64,000 bases of DNA from Neotabrizicola shimadae (GCF_019623905.1 NZ_CP069370.1:2294001-2358000), one strand, 5' to 3'. Positions 9,096-18,280 are shown, counted from the first letter of the stretch. Numbers and translations: made by a program. The notes: generated by a model not told the origin, from the letters alone.

Positions 9096-9118
9096 GCGGG
9101 GGGTTTCACCCCCCCCGC
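9096..9118 (+). terminator. G/C-rich hairpin after the Mo-hydroxylase operon
   Basis: GCGGGGGG (9096-9103) pairs with a C8 run ending in GC (9109-9118) across a TTTCA loop. There is no clear U tract. It may attenuate or process the transcript between the large subunit and the MoaD-like gene 45 bp further on. Confidence 0.35.
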
Positions 9119-9163
9119 GCCCCCCGTGGGGTACTTGGGCCAAGATCAAGCGGGGAGCGGGAC

Positions 9164-9409
9164 GTGGTCGCCGTGAAGCTTTGGGGATCGCTGCGGGCCT
9201 TTGCCGACGGGCAGGAGGTGGTGCAGGTCGAGGCGCGGAACTTCCGCGAGCTCCTGGATCGCCTGGGCGAAACCTGGCCGGGACTGAAACCCCAAATCGC
9301 GCGCGGGGTTTCCGTGGCGGTGGACGGGCTGGTCTACCGCGAGGCCTGGTTCACGCCGATCAAGCCGGACAGCGAAGTGGTGCTGATGCCCTACATGCAG
9401 GGCGGGTAG
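9164..9409 (+). CDS. MoaD/ThiS family protein
   Basis: An 81-aa ubiquitin-fold sulphur-carrier-like protein. It starts VKLWGSLRAFADG and ends in the Gly-Gly tail (MQGG) that is thiocarboxylated in this family. It is distinct from the canonical moaD at 16151-16399. Its position directly after a molybdenum hydroxylase suggests a role in cofactor supply or sulphur delivery to that enzyme (inference). The GTG at 9164 has GGGAG at 9153-9157; GTG 9173 is an alternative. Confidence 0.82.
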   Translation: MVAVKLWGSLRAFADGQEVVQVEARNFRELLDRLGETWPGLKPQIARGVSVAVDGLVYREAWFTPIKPDSEVVLMPYMQGG

Positions 9410-9530
9410 CGGTTTTTCTCGTATCCCCGGTTGCGCAAAGATTGGTCAAGGTCGGCTAGGCTGCCAAGAAATACCTCTTCCATGGCAGCGATGCTTCTCA
9501 GCGCCGGTGATCTTGCTGTAAGGTTTGCTT

Positions 9531-10445
9531 ATGGCACAATTTTATTTTCCCCATCTGTTTTGGGCCCCTTCTTCGTCGGAGGGGGTTCACTTCCCTCCTT
9601 TCGGCTTGCATCCGCGTCGTTGGGACGTCTCTGCTTTCGACCTTTATTCGCTTGTAGCTGAGAAGCATCCGATACGCATGTCTGCGGAACTGATGCAAAT
9701 ATTCCTGCCAAGCGTTAATCTCGAGATCTCAGTAGATGCTGCGGATCATCCGGAAGCAAAGAAGCTGCTCGAAATCTTCCAGACAATGCTGTACGTAAGC
9801 GACGCCCAACCAACAGTCGCTCCATTTGCGACAAGTCATTCCCTGAACGAGTATGCAGGGATCAATTATCGTAGCTCTAGCCTTCTTCGCGACAAACTCC
9901 CGGAGGGTTTGCGCACTGGTATTACAGCTAAAGATTCGCGAGTGGAAGGCTGGCCAAATGAACTCTGTCTTTCAATACTGCAGGGCGAAACCGGCCGCTA
10001 CTCTAGCAGTATTGATGTAGAGACTTTTGTCAAGGCAGCTGGGACGGCGGCAGTCTGGCAAGAGATCGAAGCCAGACATCTCAAAGCCGCGACGCTGCGC
10101 TCTGCCGTCGCGAAGGCACCTTTGATGCCCGACAGGGCATCATCGGTTCTACACATTTGGCAGGCACTTGAGTCAGTGTTCGGAAAGGGTCCGGAGCTAT
10201 CGTTCAGGATGTCTCTATCCTTGGCCGAGTTATGTGGTCCTGTCGCAGCGCGCCAGGAAACCTACGCAAGGGCGAAAAAGAGCTACCAAGACAGAAGCGG
10301 AATAACTCATGGAAAGATTGACGCCGCGGACGTTACGCAATGGATGCGCGCTTGGGACCTGTTGAAGGATACTGTTCGTGCTATACTTTGCCGGAGGACT
10401 ATTCCTTCGGAAGATGAACTATTTTCGGAGTTGCTTTCTCGCTGA
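9531..10445 (+). CDS. HEPN-domain-like hypothetical protein (orphan, lower GC)
   Basis: 304 aa, no close family recognised. The C-terminal third looks like an all-alpha HEPN domain of the Apea/ApeA-like kind: SSVLHIWQALESVFG, then a helix LAELCGPVAARQETYARAKKSY, then RSGITHGK. The last segment contains the RX4H motif (Arg255, His260) that forms the catalytic pair in HEPN RNases. The N-terminal two thirds are unassigned. Base composition is visibly more AT-rich than its neighbours, and it stands alone between two core genes, which suggests horizontal gain. The ATG at 9531 is chosen over TTG 9525 because TAAGG at 9519-9523 is well spaced. RNase activity is inference. Confidence 0.6.
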   Translation: MAQFYFPHLFWAPSSSEGVHFPPFGLHPRRWDVSAFDLYSLVAEKHPIRMSAELMQIFLPSVNLEISVDAADHPEAKKLLEIFQTMLYVSDAQPTVAPFATSHSLNEYAGINYRSSSLLRDKLPEGLRTGITAKDSRVEGWPNELCLSILQGETGRYSSSIDVETFVKAAGTAAVWQEIEARHLKAATLRSAVAKAPLMPDRASSVLHIWQALESVFGKGPELSFRMSLSLAELCGPVAARQETYARAKKSYQDRSGITHGKIDAADVTQWMRAWDLLKDTVRAILCRRTIPSEDELFSELLSR

Positions 10446-10514
10446 TCTATTCTTGTCCATCGCCAAGGACTCGAAGCTCCGGCCCACCTCGTTTGCGTCG
10501 TGCAGACCAGCCCG

Positions 10515-11336
10515 TTAGTCCCGCGCAAGCCGATGCGCCGCCTTGACGACCCGCTCGCAATGCGCGGCCAGCGCCTTGCGGTCGGGGAAGTCAGAGACCT
10601 TCACCGGCTCGTGGAAGATCACCTCCACCCGGCCTTGCGGGCGGGCGGCCAGCGTCACCAGGAGGTGCGGGCCGAAGTCCATGTCGCCCCACCAGCCGTA
10701 GAAGCGCGGATCGGCGCCCTTGGGCGCGTGGTACATCACCGTCACCGGCTGGATATGCATCTCGGCCTGCAGCCCATGGGTGTAGAAGGCGGCGAAGAGC
10801 GTGGACTTGAAGGGCAGGACGCGCAGGCTGTCTGTCGAGGTGCCTTCGGGGAAGAACAGAAGCTTGTGGCCGGCGCGCAGGCGGTTCTCGAAGATCTGCT
10901 GCTGCACCTTGGCCTCGGTCCCCTTGCGGGTGATGAAGACGGTGCCGGTGGCCCGCGCCAGCCAACCGATTCCGGGCCAGCCCGCGACCTCGGATTTCGA
11001 GACGAAATAGACGTTCTGGCAGGCGTTCAGGGTGAAGATGTCCAGCCACGAGGCATGGTTCGCCACGACCGCGCCCTTGTGCGGCATCGGGCGGCCGGTG
11101 ACCGAATAGCCCAGCCCCAGAATGCGGAAGGCCGTGCGGCACACGGCTTGCGTGATCCAGGGGGTCAGGGGGCGGCGCGGGGCAAAGAGCGGCGCCTCGA
11201 TCAGGCGCAGGATCAGTAGGAGCGCCAGCCCGCCATAGGTGACAAGCCCAAGCGCCGTGCCGCGCAGCACCACCCGCAGCCAGCCCGCCGGGCCCGGCCG
11301 CGGCAGGTCGATCTGGCCCTCGTTCCAGGTGGTCAT
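10515..11336 (-). CDS. olsA: 1-acyl-sn-glycerol-3-phosphate acyltransferase-like protein (OlsA)
   Basis: Membrane-associated PlsC-family O-acyltransferase, 273 aa. A hydrophobic N-terminal helix (residues 28-46) precedes the catalytic NHASWLD (His94, Asp99) and the acceptor-binding FPEGTSTD. Its ATG overlaps the olsB stop by 4 bp (ATGA). OlsB makes lyso-ornithine lipid and OlsA adds the second acyl chain, so the pair points to ornithine-lipid synthesis in the inner membrane. On sequence alone it could also act as a general PlsC; the pairing is the reason for the olsA call. Confidence 0.85.
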   Translation of the reverse strand: MTTWNEGQIDLPRPGPAGWLRVVLRGTALGLVTYGGLALLLILRLIEAPLFAPRRPLTPWITQAVCRTAFRILGLGYSVTGRPMPHKGAVVANHASWLDIFTLNACQNVYFVSKSEVAGWPGIGWLARATGTVFITRKGTEAKVQQQIFENRLRAGHKLLFFPEGTSTDSLRVLPFKSTLFAAFYTHGLQAEMHIQPVTVMYHAPKGADPRFYGWWGDMDFGPHLLVTLAARPQGRVEVIFHEPVKVSDFPDRKALAAHCERVVKAAHRLARD

Positions 11337-12118
11337 TCCGCGCGGCCCGCCTTGCGGACATAGAAGGCGCGGTGGCGTTCGGACATGGCGGCGGTATCCA
11401 TCACCAGGCAGACATCGACGGTGTTGAACGCGCGGTCGATCCAGGCCCCGTCGCCGACAAATCCTCCGAGGCGGAGATAGGCCTTGATCAGCGCGGGCGT
11501 GCCGGCCATCGCGGCCTTGCGGTCCAGCGCCTCGGGCGCGATCAGGTCCATGCGCGCCGCATGGGGCGGTCGGGCGGTCACGCGCAGAGCGGGCGGCGCC
11601 AGGTGATTGTGGTGCAGGTAGGACAGCGGCTGCGCCAGCGCCTGCACATCTGTGCCGTGGAAGCTGGCCGCGCCGAACATCACCTCGATGTCGCGGTCCA
11701 GCACATAGTCGGCCAAGGCGTTCCACAGCAGGAACATGGCCGCCCCGCCCCGGTAATCGGGATGCACGCAGGACCGGCCAAGCTCCAGAAGCCGACGGCC
11801 CGAAGTCTTGAGCGCGGTCAGGTCGAACTCGCCCTCTGAGTAGAAGCGCCCGAACTCGCGCGCGCGGTCGCCGGGCAGCAGGCGGTAGACACCCACCACA
11901 TCGTCCAGCGCGGCGGCATCGCGGCGGCCGTCGACCAGGATCAGGTGGTCGAACCAGGGATCGAACTCGTCCTTCTCCAGCCGGTTTTCGTGATCCACCA
12001 GCGCGCCCGAGCCGCCAAGCTCTTCGATGAAGACGGCATAGCGCAGCCTCTGGGCCGCCGCGATGTCGCGGTCGTCCCGCGCCAGCCGCAGCGAAAGGGC
12101 AGCGTCTTCCGTGATCAT
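11333..12118 (-). CDS. olsB: L-ornithine N-alpha-acyltransferase OlsB
   Basis: GNAT-fold acyltransferase (hemolysin-like family), 261 aa. It transfers a 3-hydroxyacyl group from acyl-ACP to the alpha-amino group of ornithine. Typical features are an N-terminal LRYAVFIEELG, a central VYRLLPGDRAREFGRFYSEGEF, ELGRSCVHPDYR, and a PALIKAYLRLGG segment. I chose ATG 12118 (MITEDAA) because AGGGAAGG lies just upstream; the longer frame to 12193 adds a disordered leader. It is first in an overlapping olsB-olsA operon. Confidence 0.88.
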   Translation of the reverse strand: MITEDAALSLRLARDDRDIAAAQRLRYAVFIEELGGSGALVDHENRLEKDEFDPWFDHLILVDGRRDAAALDDVVGVYRLLPGDRAREFGRFYSEGEFDLTALKTSGRRLLELGRSCVHPDYRGGAAMFLLWNALADYVLDRDIEVMFGAASFHGTDVQALAQPLSYLHHNHLAPPALRVTARPPHAARMDLIAPEALDRKAAMAGTPALIKAYLRLGGFVGDGAWIDRAFNTVDVCLVMDTAAMSERHRAFYVRKAGRAE

Positions 12119-12246
12119 CCTTCCCTCGCTTCCCCGGTCGGCGGGCGACCCGCCGGCGCTGACGGGTTTAGGCGGTGCGGCACGGCTTGGCAACCAGGGG
12201 AGCCGTCACGGGCGCCGCCGCCGCATCCGTGCCACGAAATCGTCAT

Positions 12247-12263
12247 GTGAACATACAATTCAC
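12247..12263. promoter_or_regulatory. Inverted repeat GTGAA-N7-TTCAC upstream of olsB
   Basis: Perfect 5-bp half-sites (12247-12251 and 12259-12263) in the AT-richer stretch between olsB and the DUF3553 gene. The size and symmetry fit a dimeric regulator's operator. No Pho box was seen, although ornithine lipids are often phosphate-controlled. The regulator is unknown. Confidence 0.3.
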
Positions 12264-12296
12264 GGTTGATTAACGCTTTCCAGCGCAGAGCTTGGC

Positions 12297-12470
12297 TCAG
12301 GGCAGGAAAACCGGCTCCAGCGTGACCTGTGTGCTGTCGATCACGACCTTTCCGGCGTGTTCGAAGTTCACGGTGACGCGGCTGCCGGTGTTCGACTGCA
12401 CCTGGCCCAGCCCCCAGTCGGGGCGGGCCGGGTGCCGCACGAACATGCCCGGTTCGAGTAATGCGTTCAT
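12297..12470 (-). CDS. DUF3553 domain-containing small protein
   Basis: 57 aa, beginning MNALLEPGMFVRHPARPDWG and ending in a short beta-rich tail (VTLEPVFLP). The composition (VRHP, WGLGQVQS, VTVNFEHAGK) matches DUF3553 proteins, small beta-barrel-like domains that resemble the CarD/UvrD C-terminal Tudor-like fold. It is divergent from chpT with 24 bp between starts, so the two share one promoter region. Function is unknown. Confidence 0.8.
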   Translation of the reverse strand: MNALLEPGMFVRHPARPDWGLGQVQSNTGSRVTVNFEHAGKVVIDSTQVTLEPVFLP

Positions 12471-12494
12471 GTCTGTCCCGGTCCAGGAAGCCAA

Positions 12495-13088
12495 ATGTCC
12501 GACAAGCCCGATCTCGCCGCCCTTCTTGGCTCGCGTATCTGCCATGACCTTATCAGCCCGATCGGCGCCATCGGCAACGGGGTCGAACTTCTTTCGCTGC
12601 AGGGAAGCGACGGGCCGGAGGTCGCGCTGATCAGCGAAAGCGTGGCCCATGCCAGCGCACGCATCCGGTTTTTCCGCCTCGCCTACGGCGCCTCGTCCGG
12701 CGACCAGCGCGTTCCCCGGGGCGAGGTGACGGCGATCCTGGCCGACTTGGGCCGGCGGGGCCGGCTGGCGGTGGACTGGACCAGCGCGACAGACCTGGCG
12801 CGGCGCGACGTGAAGCTGATCCTTCTGCTGATCCAGTGCCTGGAGACGGTGTTGCCCGCCGGCGGCCGCATCACCGTGGCACAAGACGGGGCGAAATGGC
12901 GGATCGAGGCGGCGGGACCGCGGCTGAAGATCGATCCGGCGCTGTGGGCGGTTCTGGTCGATCCCGCAGCGGGGCCGGAAGTGGGCGCGTCGGAGGTGCA
13001 GTTCCTGCTGGCCGCGGAAGAACTGCGCCGCATGCAGAGACGGCTGACCACCGATCTGGGGCCCGCGCAGGTGCGGCTCTCGTTCTGA
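12495..13088 (+). CDS. chpT: Histidine phosphotransferase ChpT
   Basis: Cytoplasmic phosphotransfer protein, 197 aa. It relays phosphate from the CckA hybrid kinase to the response regulators CtrA and CpdR. The dimerisation/histidine helix is at the N-terminus, with the phospho-acceptor His17 in SRICHDLISPIGAIGNGVEL. The rest is a degenerate ATPase-like domain. It is the only CtrA-pathway gene in the window, relevant because TTAA-N7-TTAA boxes recur in it. It ends 3 bp from the convergent proA stop. Confidence 0.92.
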   Translation: MSDKPDLAALLGSRICHDLISPIGAIGNGVELLSLQGSDGPEVALISESVAHASARIRFFRLAYGASSGDQRVPRGEVTAILADLGRRGRLAVDWTSATDLARRDVKLILLLIQCLETVLPAGGRITVAQDGAKWRIEAAGPRLKIDPALWAVLVDPAAGPEVGASEVQFLLAAEELRRMQRRLTTDLGPAQVRLSF

Positions 13089-13091
13089 GGC

Positions 13092-14351
13092 TCAGGCGCG
13101 GATCGTCCCGTCGCCGGTGACAAGGTACTTGAAGCTGGTCAGCTGCTCGGCTCCCACCGGGCCGCGGGCATGCAGCTTGCCGGTGGCGATGCCGATCTCG
13201 GCCCCCATGCCGAATTCGCCACCATCGGCGAACTGGGTCGAGGCGTTGCGCAGCAGGATCGCGCTGTCCAGCCTCTGGAAGAAGCGTTCGGCGGCCGCGT
13301 CGTTCTCGGTCAGGATCGCCTCGGTGTGCTGGCTGCCGTATTTGCGGATATGGGCGATGGCCTCGTCCACCCCGTCCACCAGCTTGGCGGCGATGATCAT
13401 GTCCAGGAACTCGCGGCCGAAATCGTCGGGCGCGGCCTTCACCGTGCCGGGAATCTTCAGAAGCTCGCCTTCGGTGCGCACCTCGACGCCAGCCTTCAGC
13501 AGGTCCTCGATCAGCACGCCGCCGTGCTGGGTGTAGAACCGCCAGTCGATCAGCAGACATTCCGCCGACCCGCAGATGCCGGTGCGGCGCGTCTTGGCGT
13601 TCAAGACCACGCGGCGGGCTTTCTCCAGGTCGGCATCCTTGTCGGCATAGACATGGCAGATGCCTTCCAGATGCGCGAAGACCGGCACCCGCGCCTCGCG
13701 CTGCACCAGCCCCACGAGGCCCTTGCCGCCGCGCGGCACGATGACGTCGATCCATTCCGTCGCGCGCAGCATCTCGGACACCATCTCGCGGTCGCGCGTG
13801 GGAATCAGCTGGATCGCGGCTTCCGGCAGGCCAGCCTCGCGCAGGCCCTGCACCATGCAGTCATGGATCGCGGTCGAGGAATGGAAGCTTTCCGAACCGC
13901 CGCGCAGGATCACCGCATTGCCGGCCTTCAGGCACAGCGCACCGGCATCGGCGGTCACGTTGGGCCGGCTTTCATAGATCACACCGATCACGCCCAGGGG
14001 CGTCGCCACGCGCTGGATGTGCAGGCCGGTCGGGCGGTCCCATTCGGCCAGCACGCGGCCCACGGGATCGCGCTGCTCGGCGATGGAGCGCAGGCCGTCG
14101 ACGATGCCGCGCACCCGGTGCTCGTCCAGCTTCAGCCGGTCCATCATGGCCGGGCTCAGGCCCTTTTCCGCCCCGAAGTCCAGGTCAAGGCAGTTGGCAT
14201 CCAGAATCTCCTGCCGCCGGTCCCAGACCGCCGCCGCCGCGCTGACCAGCGCCGCGGCCTTGCGTTCCGACGAAGCAAAGGCAAGCTCGGCCGCCGCTTC
14301 CCGTGCCCGCGCGCCGATGCTGGCCATCATGTCGGTCAGTTGTCCGTCCAT
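13092..14351 (-). CDS. proA: Glutamate-5-semialdehyde dehydrogenase (gamma-glutamyl phosphate reductase)
   Basis: Second enzyme of proline synthesis, reducing gamma-glutamyl phosphate to glutamate-5-semialdehyde with NADPH. 419 aa, full length. Landmarks are the N-terminal [42 protein letters not shown], the catalytic Cys260 in [13 protein letters not shown], and the C-terminal HTEAIL and [12 protein letters not shown]. Its usual partner proB is not downstream, where chpT is convergent; upstream lies the divergent ackA, 175 bp away. Confidence 0.97.
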   Translation of the reverse strand: MDGQLTDMMASIGARAREAAAELAFASSERKAAALVSAAAAVWDRRQEILDANCLDLDFGAEKGLSPAMMDRLKLDEHRVRGIVDGLRSIAEQRDPVGRVLAEWDRPTGLHIQRVATPLGVIGVIYESRPNVTADAGALCLKAGNAVILRGGSESFHSSTAIHDCMVQGLREAGLPEAAIQLIPTRDREMVSEMLRATEWIDVIVPRGGKGLVGLVQREARVPVFAHLEGICHVYADKDADLEKARRVVLNAKTRRTGICGSAECLLIDWRFYTQHGGVLIEDLLKAGVEVRTEGELLKIPGTVKAAPDDFGREFLDMIIAAKLVDGVDEAIAHIRKYGSQHTEAILTENDAAAERFFQRLDSAILLRNASTQFADGGEFGMGAEIGIATGKLHARGPVGAEQLTSFKYLVTGDGTIRA

Positions 14352-14526
14352 CTTGCGTTCTCCTGCCGAAACGACCGGCCCTGCTCACATCCGGGGCGGC
14401 CGGTTTCCGGAGTGTTCTACACGGCGGGGCGCTGAAGGGAAAGAACACCGGCGCGCGGTTGCCTTGTCGCCCCGCCGGGTGCCATGGTCAGACAACGCCG
14501 CAGGATCGGGACAAACGGGAATGGGG

Positions 14527-15699
14527 ATGACGGCAGATCGCACGCGGGCGGTGCTGACGCTGAACGCGGGATCCTCCTCGCTTAAGGTCGGGTTGTTCCC
14601 GATGCAGGGCGACGCGGCACTGGCGACGGGTCTGGCCGACCGGATCGGGCCGGACGGGACGCTGACGCTGAAGGATGCCACGGGCGCGGCGATCCCGGCG
14701 CTGGCGGGCGACCTGTCCAACCACGAGGCTGCGCTGGCCACCATTCTTGCCAGCCTCGCCGCCCGCTTCCCCGACCTTGACCTTGCCGCCGTGGGGCACC
14801 GCGTGGTGCATGGCGGCCCCGACCATGCCGCGCCCGCCCGCGTCACCCCCGCATTGCTGGAGGAACTGGCGCGCTATGCCCCCTTCGCGCCCCTGCACCA
14901 GCCGCACAACCTGTCGGGCATCCGGGCGGCGATGGCGGCCTTTCCCGGCGTGCCGCAAGTCGCCTGTTTCGACACCGCCTTTCACCGCGGCCATCCTTGG
15001 GTGAACGACACCTACGCCCTGCCCCGCCGCTTCCATGACAAGGGCGTGCGGCGCTATGGCTTTCATGGCCTCAGCTACGATTACATCGCGGGCGAACTGG
15101 CCCGCATCTCCCCCGGCCTTGCCGCGGGGCGGGTGGTCGTCGCGCATCTGGGCAACGGCGCCTCGATCTGCGGCATGATGGGCGGCCGCTCCATCGCGTC
15201 CACCATGGGGTTTTCACCGCTGGACGGGCTGGCCATGGGCACGCGGCCGGGCCAGATCGACCCCGGCGTTCTGCTTTACCTGATGGATCAGGAAGGGATG
15301 AGCGCCGGGCAGATCTCGGACCTCCTTTACCGCCAGTCCGGCCTACTGGGTCTGTCCGGACTGTCGAACGACATGCGCAGGCTGGAAGCCGCCGGCACCG
15401 ACGCGGCGGCAGAGGCCATCGCCTATTTCGTGGCGCGCCTTCAGCGCGAGCTTGGCTCGATGGCGGCGGCGCTCGGCGGGATAGACGCGCTGGTCTTCAC
15501 CGGTGGCATCGGCGAGAACTCGGCCCCGATCCGCGCCCGCGTCTGCGAGGGCATGGGCTGGATGGGCATCGCGGCCGATGCGGCATGCAATGCCGCCCAT
15601 GCGCGCATGATCTCGCCCGAGGGCGCGGCGGTGGCCGTGCTGGTGATGCCCACGAACGAGGAACTGGTGATTGCCCGCGCCGCCCGCGCCCTGGTCTGA
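14527..15699 (+). CDS. ackA: Acetate kinase
   Basis: Interconverts acetate plus ATP and acetyl phosphate; cytosolic, ASKHA fold. About 390 aa. Signatures are LNAGSSSLKVGLF (N-terminal phosphate loop), HRVVHGG, FDTAFH, RRYGFHGLSYDY, HLGNGAS, GTRPGQIDPG and FTGGIGENS. The start is probably ATG 14527, which has GGGA at a 6-nt spacing; the in-frame ATG 14521 directly abuts that element. No phosphotransacetylase gene is adjacent in the window. Confidence 0.95.
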   Translation: MTADRTRAVLTLNAGSSSLKVGLFPMQGDAALATGLADRIGPDGTLTLKDATGAAIPALAGDLSNHEAALATILASLAARFPDLDLAAVGHRVVHGGPDHAAPARVTPALLEELARYAPFAPLHQPHNLSGIRAAMAAFPGVPQVACFDTAFHRGHPWVNDTYALPRRFHDKGVRRYGFHGLSYDYIAGELARISPGLAAGRVVVAHLGNGASICGMMGGRSIASTMGFSPLDGLAMGTRPGQIDPGVLLYLMDQEGMSAGQISDLLYRQSGLLGLSGLSNDMRRLEAAGTDAAAEAIAYFVARLQRELGSMAAALGGIDALVFTGGIGENSAPIRARVCEGMGWMGIAADAACNAAHARMISPEGAAVAVLVMPTNEELVIARAARALV

Positions 15700-15711
15700 C
15701 GCGGCCTGACG

Positions 15712-16149
15712 CTACCAGCGCTTCAGCGCCGCCTCGTCCTCGTCCTTCGCGGCCACCCAGGCTTCGCCGGTGGGGCCGATTTCCTTCTTCCAGAAGGGGG
15801 CGCGGGATTTCAGGTAGTCCATCAAGAACTCGGCCGCGGCAAAGGCATCGCCGCGATGAGGCGCGGCGGTGGCGACCATCATGATCGGCTCGCCCACGGC
15901 CAGCCGCCCGTGGCGGTGGATCACCAGCGCATCCGTCAGGTGCCAGCGCGCCACGGCCTCTTCGGCGATGGCGCGGATCGCGCGTTCCGTCATGCCAGGG
16001 TAGTGCTCGATCTCCATCGCGGTCAGGCCGCCATCGCCGCGTACGATGCCGGTGAAGGTGACAACCGCCCCTGCCCCGGCCACGCTGCCAGCGAAGGCGA
16101 CGCTTTCCGCGCCCAGATCAAAGGGCGCCTCCTGGACCGACAGACGCAT
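15712..16149 (-). CDS. moaE: Molybdopterin synthase catalytic subunit MoaE
   Basis: Large subunit of molybdopterin synthase, 145 aa. Together with thiocarboxylated MoaD it converts cyclic pyranopterin monophosphate to molybdopterin. Motifs are VVTFTGIVRG, EIEHYPGMTE, HRHGRLAVGEP and the catalytic-lysine segment LKSRAPFWKKE. It is third in the operon pgsA-moaD-moaE, one base after the moaD stop, and its product would serve the molybdenum hydroxylase at 5.5-9.1 kb. Confidence 0.95.
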   Translation of the reverse strand: MRLSVQEAPFDLGAESVAFAGSVAGAGAVVTFTGIVRGDGGLTAMEIEHYPGMTERAIRAIAEEAVARWHLTDALVIHRHGRLAVGEPIMMVATAAPHRGDAFAAAEFLMDYLKSRAPFWKKEIGPTGEAWVAAKDEDEAALKRW

Positions 16150-16150
16150 C

Positions 16151-16399
16151 TCAGCCCCCGGTCATCGGCGGAAAGAAGGCCACCTCGCGCACGCCGGCCA
16201 GCGGCGCATCGAAACCCGCCATCTGCTGATCCAGCGCCACGCGCAGCGATTTCAGGTCGGCAAAGGCCAGCGCATGACCCTCGCTGCGCGCCGCAAGTTC
16301 ATCCACCAGATCGGCCACCGTGGCCGCGGTGGTGTCCACCTGCTCCGCCCGCTCGCCGATGCGCTCGCGCAGCCAGGCGAAATAGCGCACCTCGATCAT
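16151..16399 (-). CDS. moaD: Molybdopterin synthase sulphur-carrier subunit MoaD
   Basis: 82-aa ubiquitin-like sulphur carrier starting [15 protein letters not shown] and ending FFPPMTGG, with the Gly-Gly terminus that is adenylated and thiocarboxylated. ATG 16399 overlaps the pgsA stop by 4 bp; the gene is followed directly by moaE. This is the canonical moaD. The second MoaD-like protein is at 9164-9409. Confidence 0.93.
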   Translation of the reverse strand: MIEVRYFAWLRERIGERAEQVDTTAATVADLVDELAARSEGHALAFADLKSLRVALDQQMAGFDAPLAGVREVAFFPPMTGG

Positions 16400-17061
16400 T
16401 TCTCGTCCCTCAGGAACGGCAGCGCCTTGGCGAAATATTCCCAGCCCGTCATCGCCGTCAGGATCGCGGCCAGCCAGATCAGCGCGAGCCCGGCCATGGT
16501 GGCATAGGACGAACAGCCGCGCAGCCCGCAGGACCGGATCGGGTCTGCCAGGCCCTGGCTGACCAGCCCGGCATATTGCTCGGGCGTCATGCCCTGGCGC
16601 CAGATGCCCTCCAGATGCTCCAGCCCCGTGCCCAGGAACAGCACGGCAATGGCGATCATCTGCGCGGTGGTTTTCCACTTGGCCAGCTTCGTGACCTTCA
16701 GAAGATGCGCCTTGTCGCCCAGGAACTCGCGCAGGCCCGACACGAAGACCTCGCGGAACAGGATCACCGTGACCGGCAGGATCAGCCAGGGGTTCATGCC
16801 GGAATATCCGGTGATGATGACCAGCGCGATCACCACCATCGCCTTGTCGGCAATCGGATCCATCGCCGCACCGAACTTCGATTCCTGCTTCCACAGCCGT
16901 GCCAGATAGCCGTCGAACCAATCCGTCACCGCCGCGATCACAAACAGCGTCAGCGCGAACCAGTCCGCCCAGGGGCGATGGAAATACAGGAACATCAGCG
17001 CCACGCCCGGGGCCGCAACCAGCCTCAGGACGGTCAGCATGTTCGGAAGTGTCCATTTCAT
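16396..17061 (-). CDS. pgsA: CDP-diacylglycerol-glycerol-3-phosphate 3-phosphatidyltransferase
   Basis: Integral inner-membrane enzyme making phosphatidylglycerol phosphate, 221 aa with several membrane helices. The complete CDP-alcohol phosphotransferase motif is present: DWFDGYLAR, then eight residues, then G-x3-D-x3-D in [12 protein letters not shown] chose ATG 17061 (MKWTLPN), the usual family start; the longer frame to 17142 adds an atypical leader. It heads the operon with moaD and moaE. The region from about residue 150 to 190 ([14 protein letters not shown]) is a longer periplasmic loop than in many homologues. Confidence 0.93.
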   Translation of the reverse strand: MKWTLPNMLTVLRLVAAPGVALMFLYFHRPWADWFALTLFVIAAVTDWFDGYLARLWKQESKFGAAMDPIADKAMVVIALVIITGYSGMNPWLILPVTVILFREVFVSGLREFLGDKAHLLKVTKLAKWKTTAQMIAIAVLFLGTGLEHLEGIWRQGMTPEQYAGLVSQGLADPIRSCGLRGCSSYATMAGLALIWLAAILTAMTGWEYFAKALPFLRDEK

Positions 17062-17165
17062 GTGCAAGCGATAGCCCAGCAAGGCAATCAGGGAAAGGGG
17101 CGACGGTTTGCATTCCCGCCCCTTGCCTGCTAGGTCGCGCACGGAACCAGCCGGGGCACAGCGCC

Positions 17166-18248
17166 ATGACCAGCCATGACGACCTGAAGTCGAAGTTTCT
17201 TGCCGCCATCGGCGCCGCCGGCGACGAGGCGCGGCTGGAAGAGGTGCGCCTTGCCGCGCTTGGCAAGAAGGGCGAGATTTCGGCGCTGATGGCGACGCTC
17301 GGCAAGATGGACCCCGAGGAACGGAAAGCCACAGGCGCCCGCCTGAACCTTCTGCGGGACGAGATCGACACCGCCCTTCGCGCCAAGAAGGCCGCCCTGG
17401 CCGATGCCGCGCTGGACGCCCGCCTGCGCGAGGAATGGCTGGATGTCACCCTGCCCGGCCGCCCGCGCCGCATGGGCACCATCCACCCGGTCAGCCAGGT
17501 GATGGACGAACTGACCGCGATCTTCGCCGACATGGGCTTCTCGGTCGCCGAAGGCCCCCAGGTCGAAAGCGACTGGTACAACTTCGACGCCCTGAACATC
17601 CCACCGGAACACCCCGCCCGGCAGGAACATGACACCTTCTTCATGGCGCGTGCCGAGGGCGACAACCGCCCGCCGCATGTCCTGCGCACCCACACCTCGC
17701 CGGTGCAGATCCGCGCCATGGCCGACCGCGGCGCGCCCATCCGCGTCATCGCGCCGGGCCGCGTCTACCGCATGGACATGGACCAGACGCACACGCCCAT
17801 GTTCCACCAGGTCGAAGGCCTGGCCATCGACCGAGACATCTCGATGGCCAACCTGAAATGGGTGCTGGAGGAATTCTGCCGCGCCTTCTTCGAGGTGCCC
17901 TCGGTCGAACTGCGCTTCCGCGCCAGCCACTTCCCCTTCACCGAACCCTCGGCCGAAGTCGACATCCGCTGTTCCTGGGAAGGCGGCCAGCTCAAGATTG
18001 GCCAGGGCGAAAGCTGGCTAGAGATCCTCGGCTCCGGCATGGTGCATCCGAAGGTTCTGGCTGCAGCCGGGGTCGACCCAGACCAGTGGCAGGGCTTCGC
18101 CTTCGGCATGGGCATCGACCGCATCGCCATGCTGAAATACGGCATCCCCGACCTGCGCGCCTTCTTCGAAAGCGACCTGCGCTGGCTGCGCCACTATGGC
18201 TTTGCCGCGCTGGACCTGCCGGACCTGCCGGGCGGCCTCAGCCGCTGA
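17166..18248 (+). CDS. pheS: Phenylalanine-tRNA ligase alpha subunit
   Basis: Catalytic subunit of the (alpha-beta)2 phenylalanyl-tRNA synthetase, 360 aa. It has an N-terminal coiled-coil, then class II motif 1 ([19 protein letters not shown]), motif 2 ([21 protein letters not shown]) and motif 3 ([17 protein letters not shown]). The ATG at 17166 is standard. pheT follows on the same strand but only after 534 bp, which is unusual because the two are normally adjacent. Confidence 0.97.
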   Translation: MTSHDDLKSKFLAAIGAAGDEARLEEVRLAALGKKGEISALMATLGKMDPEERKATGARLNLLRDEIDTALRAKKAALADAALDARLREEWLDVTLPGRPRRMGTIHPVSQVMDELTAIFADMGFSVAEGPQVESDWYNFDALNIPPEHPARQEHDTFFMARAEGDNRPPHVLRTHTSPVQIRAMADRGAPIRVIAPGRVYRMDMDQTHTPMFHQVEGLAIDRDISMANLKWVLEEFCRAFFEVPSVELRFRASHFPFTEPSAEVDIRCSWEGGQLKIGQGESWLEILGSGMVHPKVLAAAGVDPDQWQGFAFGMGIDRIAMLKYGIPDLRAFFESDLRWLRHYGFAALDLPDLPGGLSR

Positions 18249-18280
18249 GGCGGCGGTCTGAGCCGACCAAGAAAACAAAT

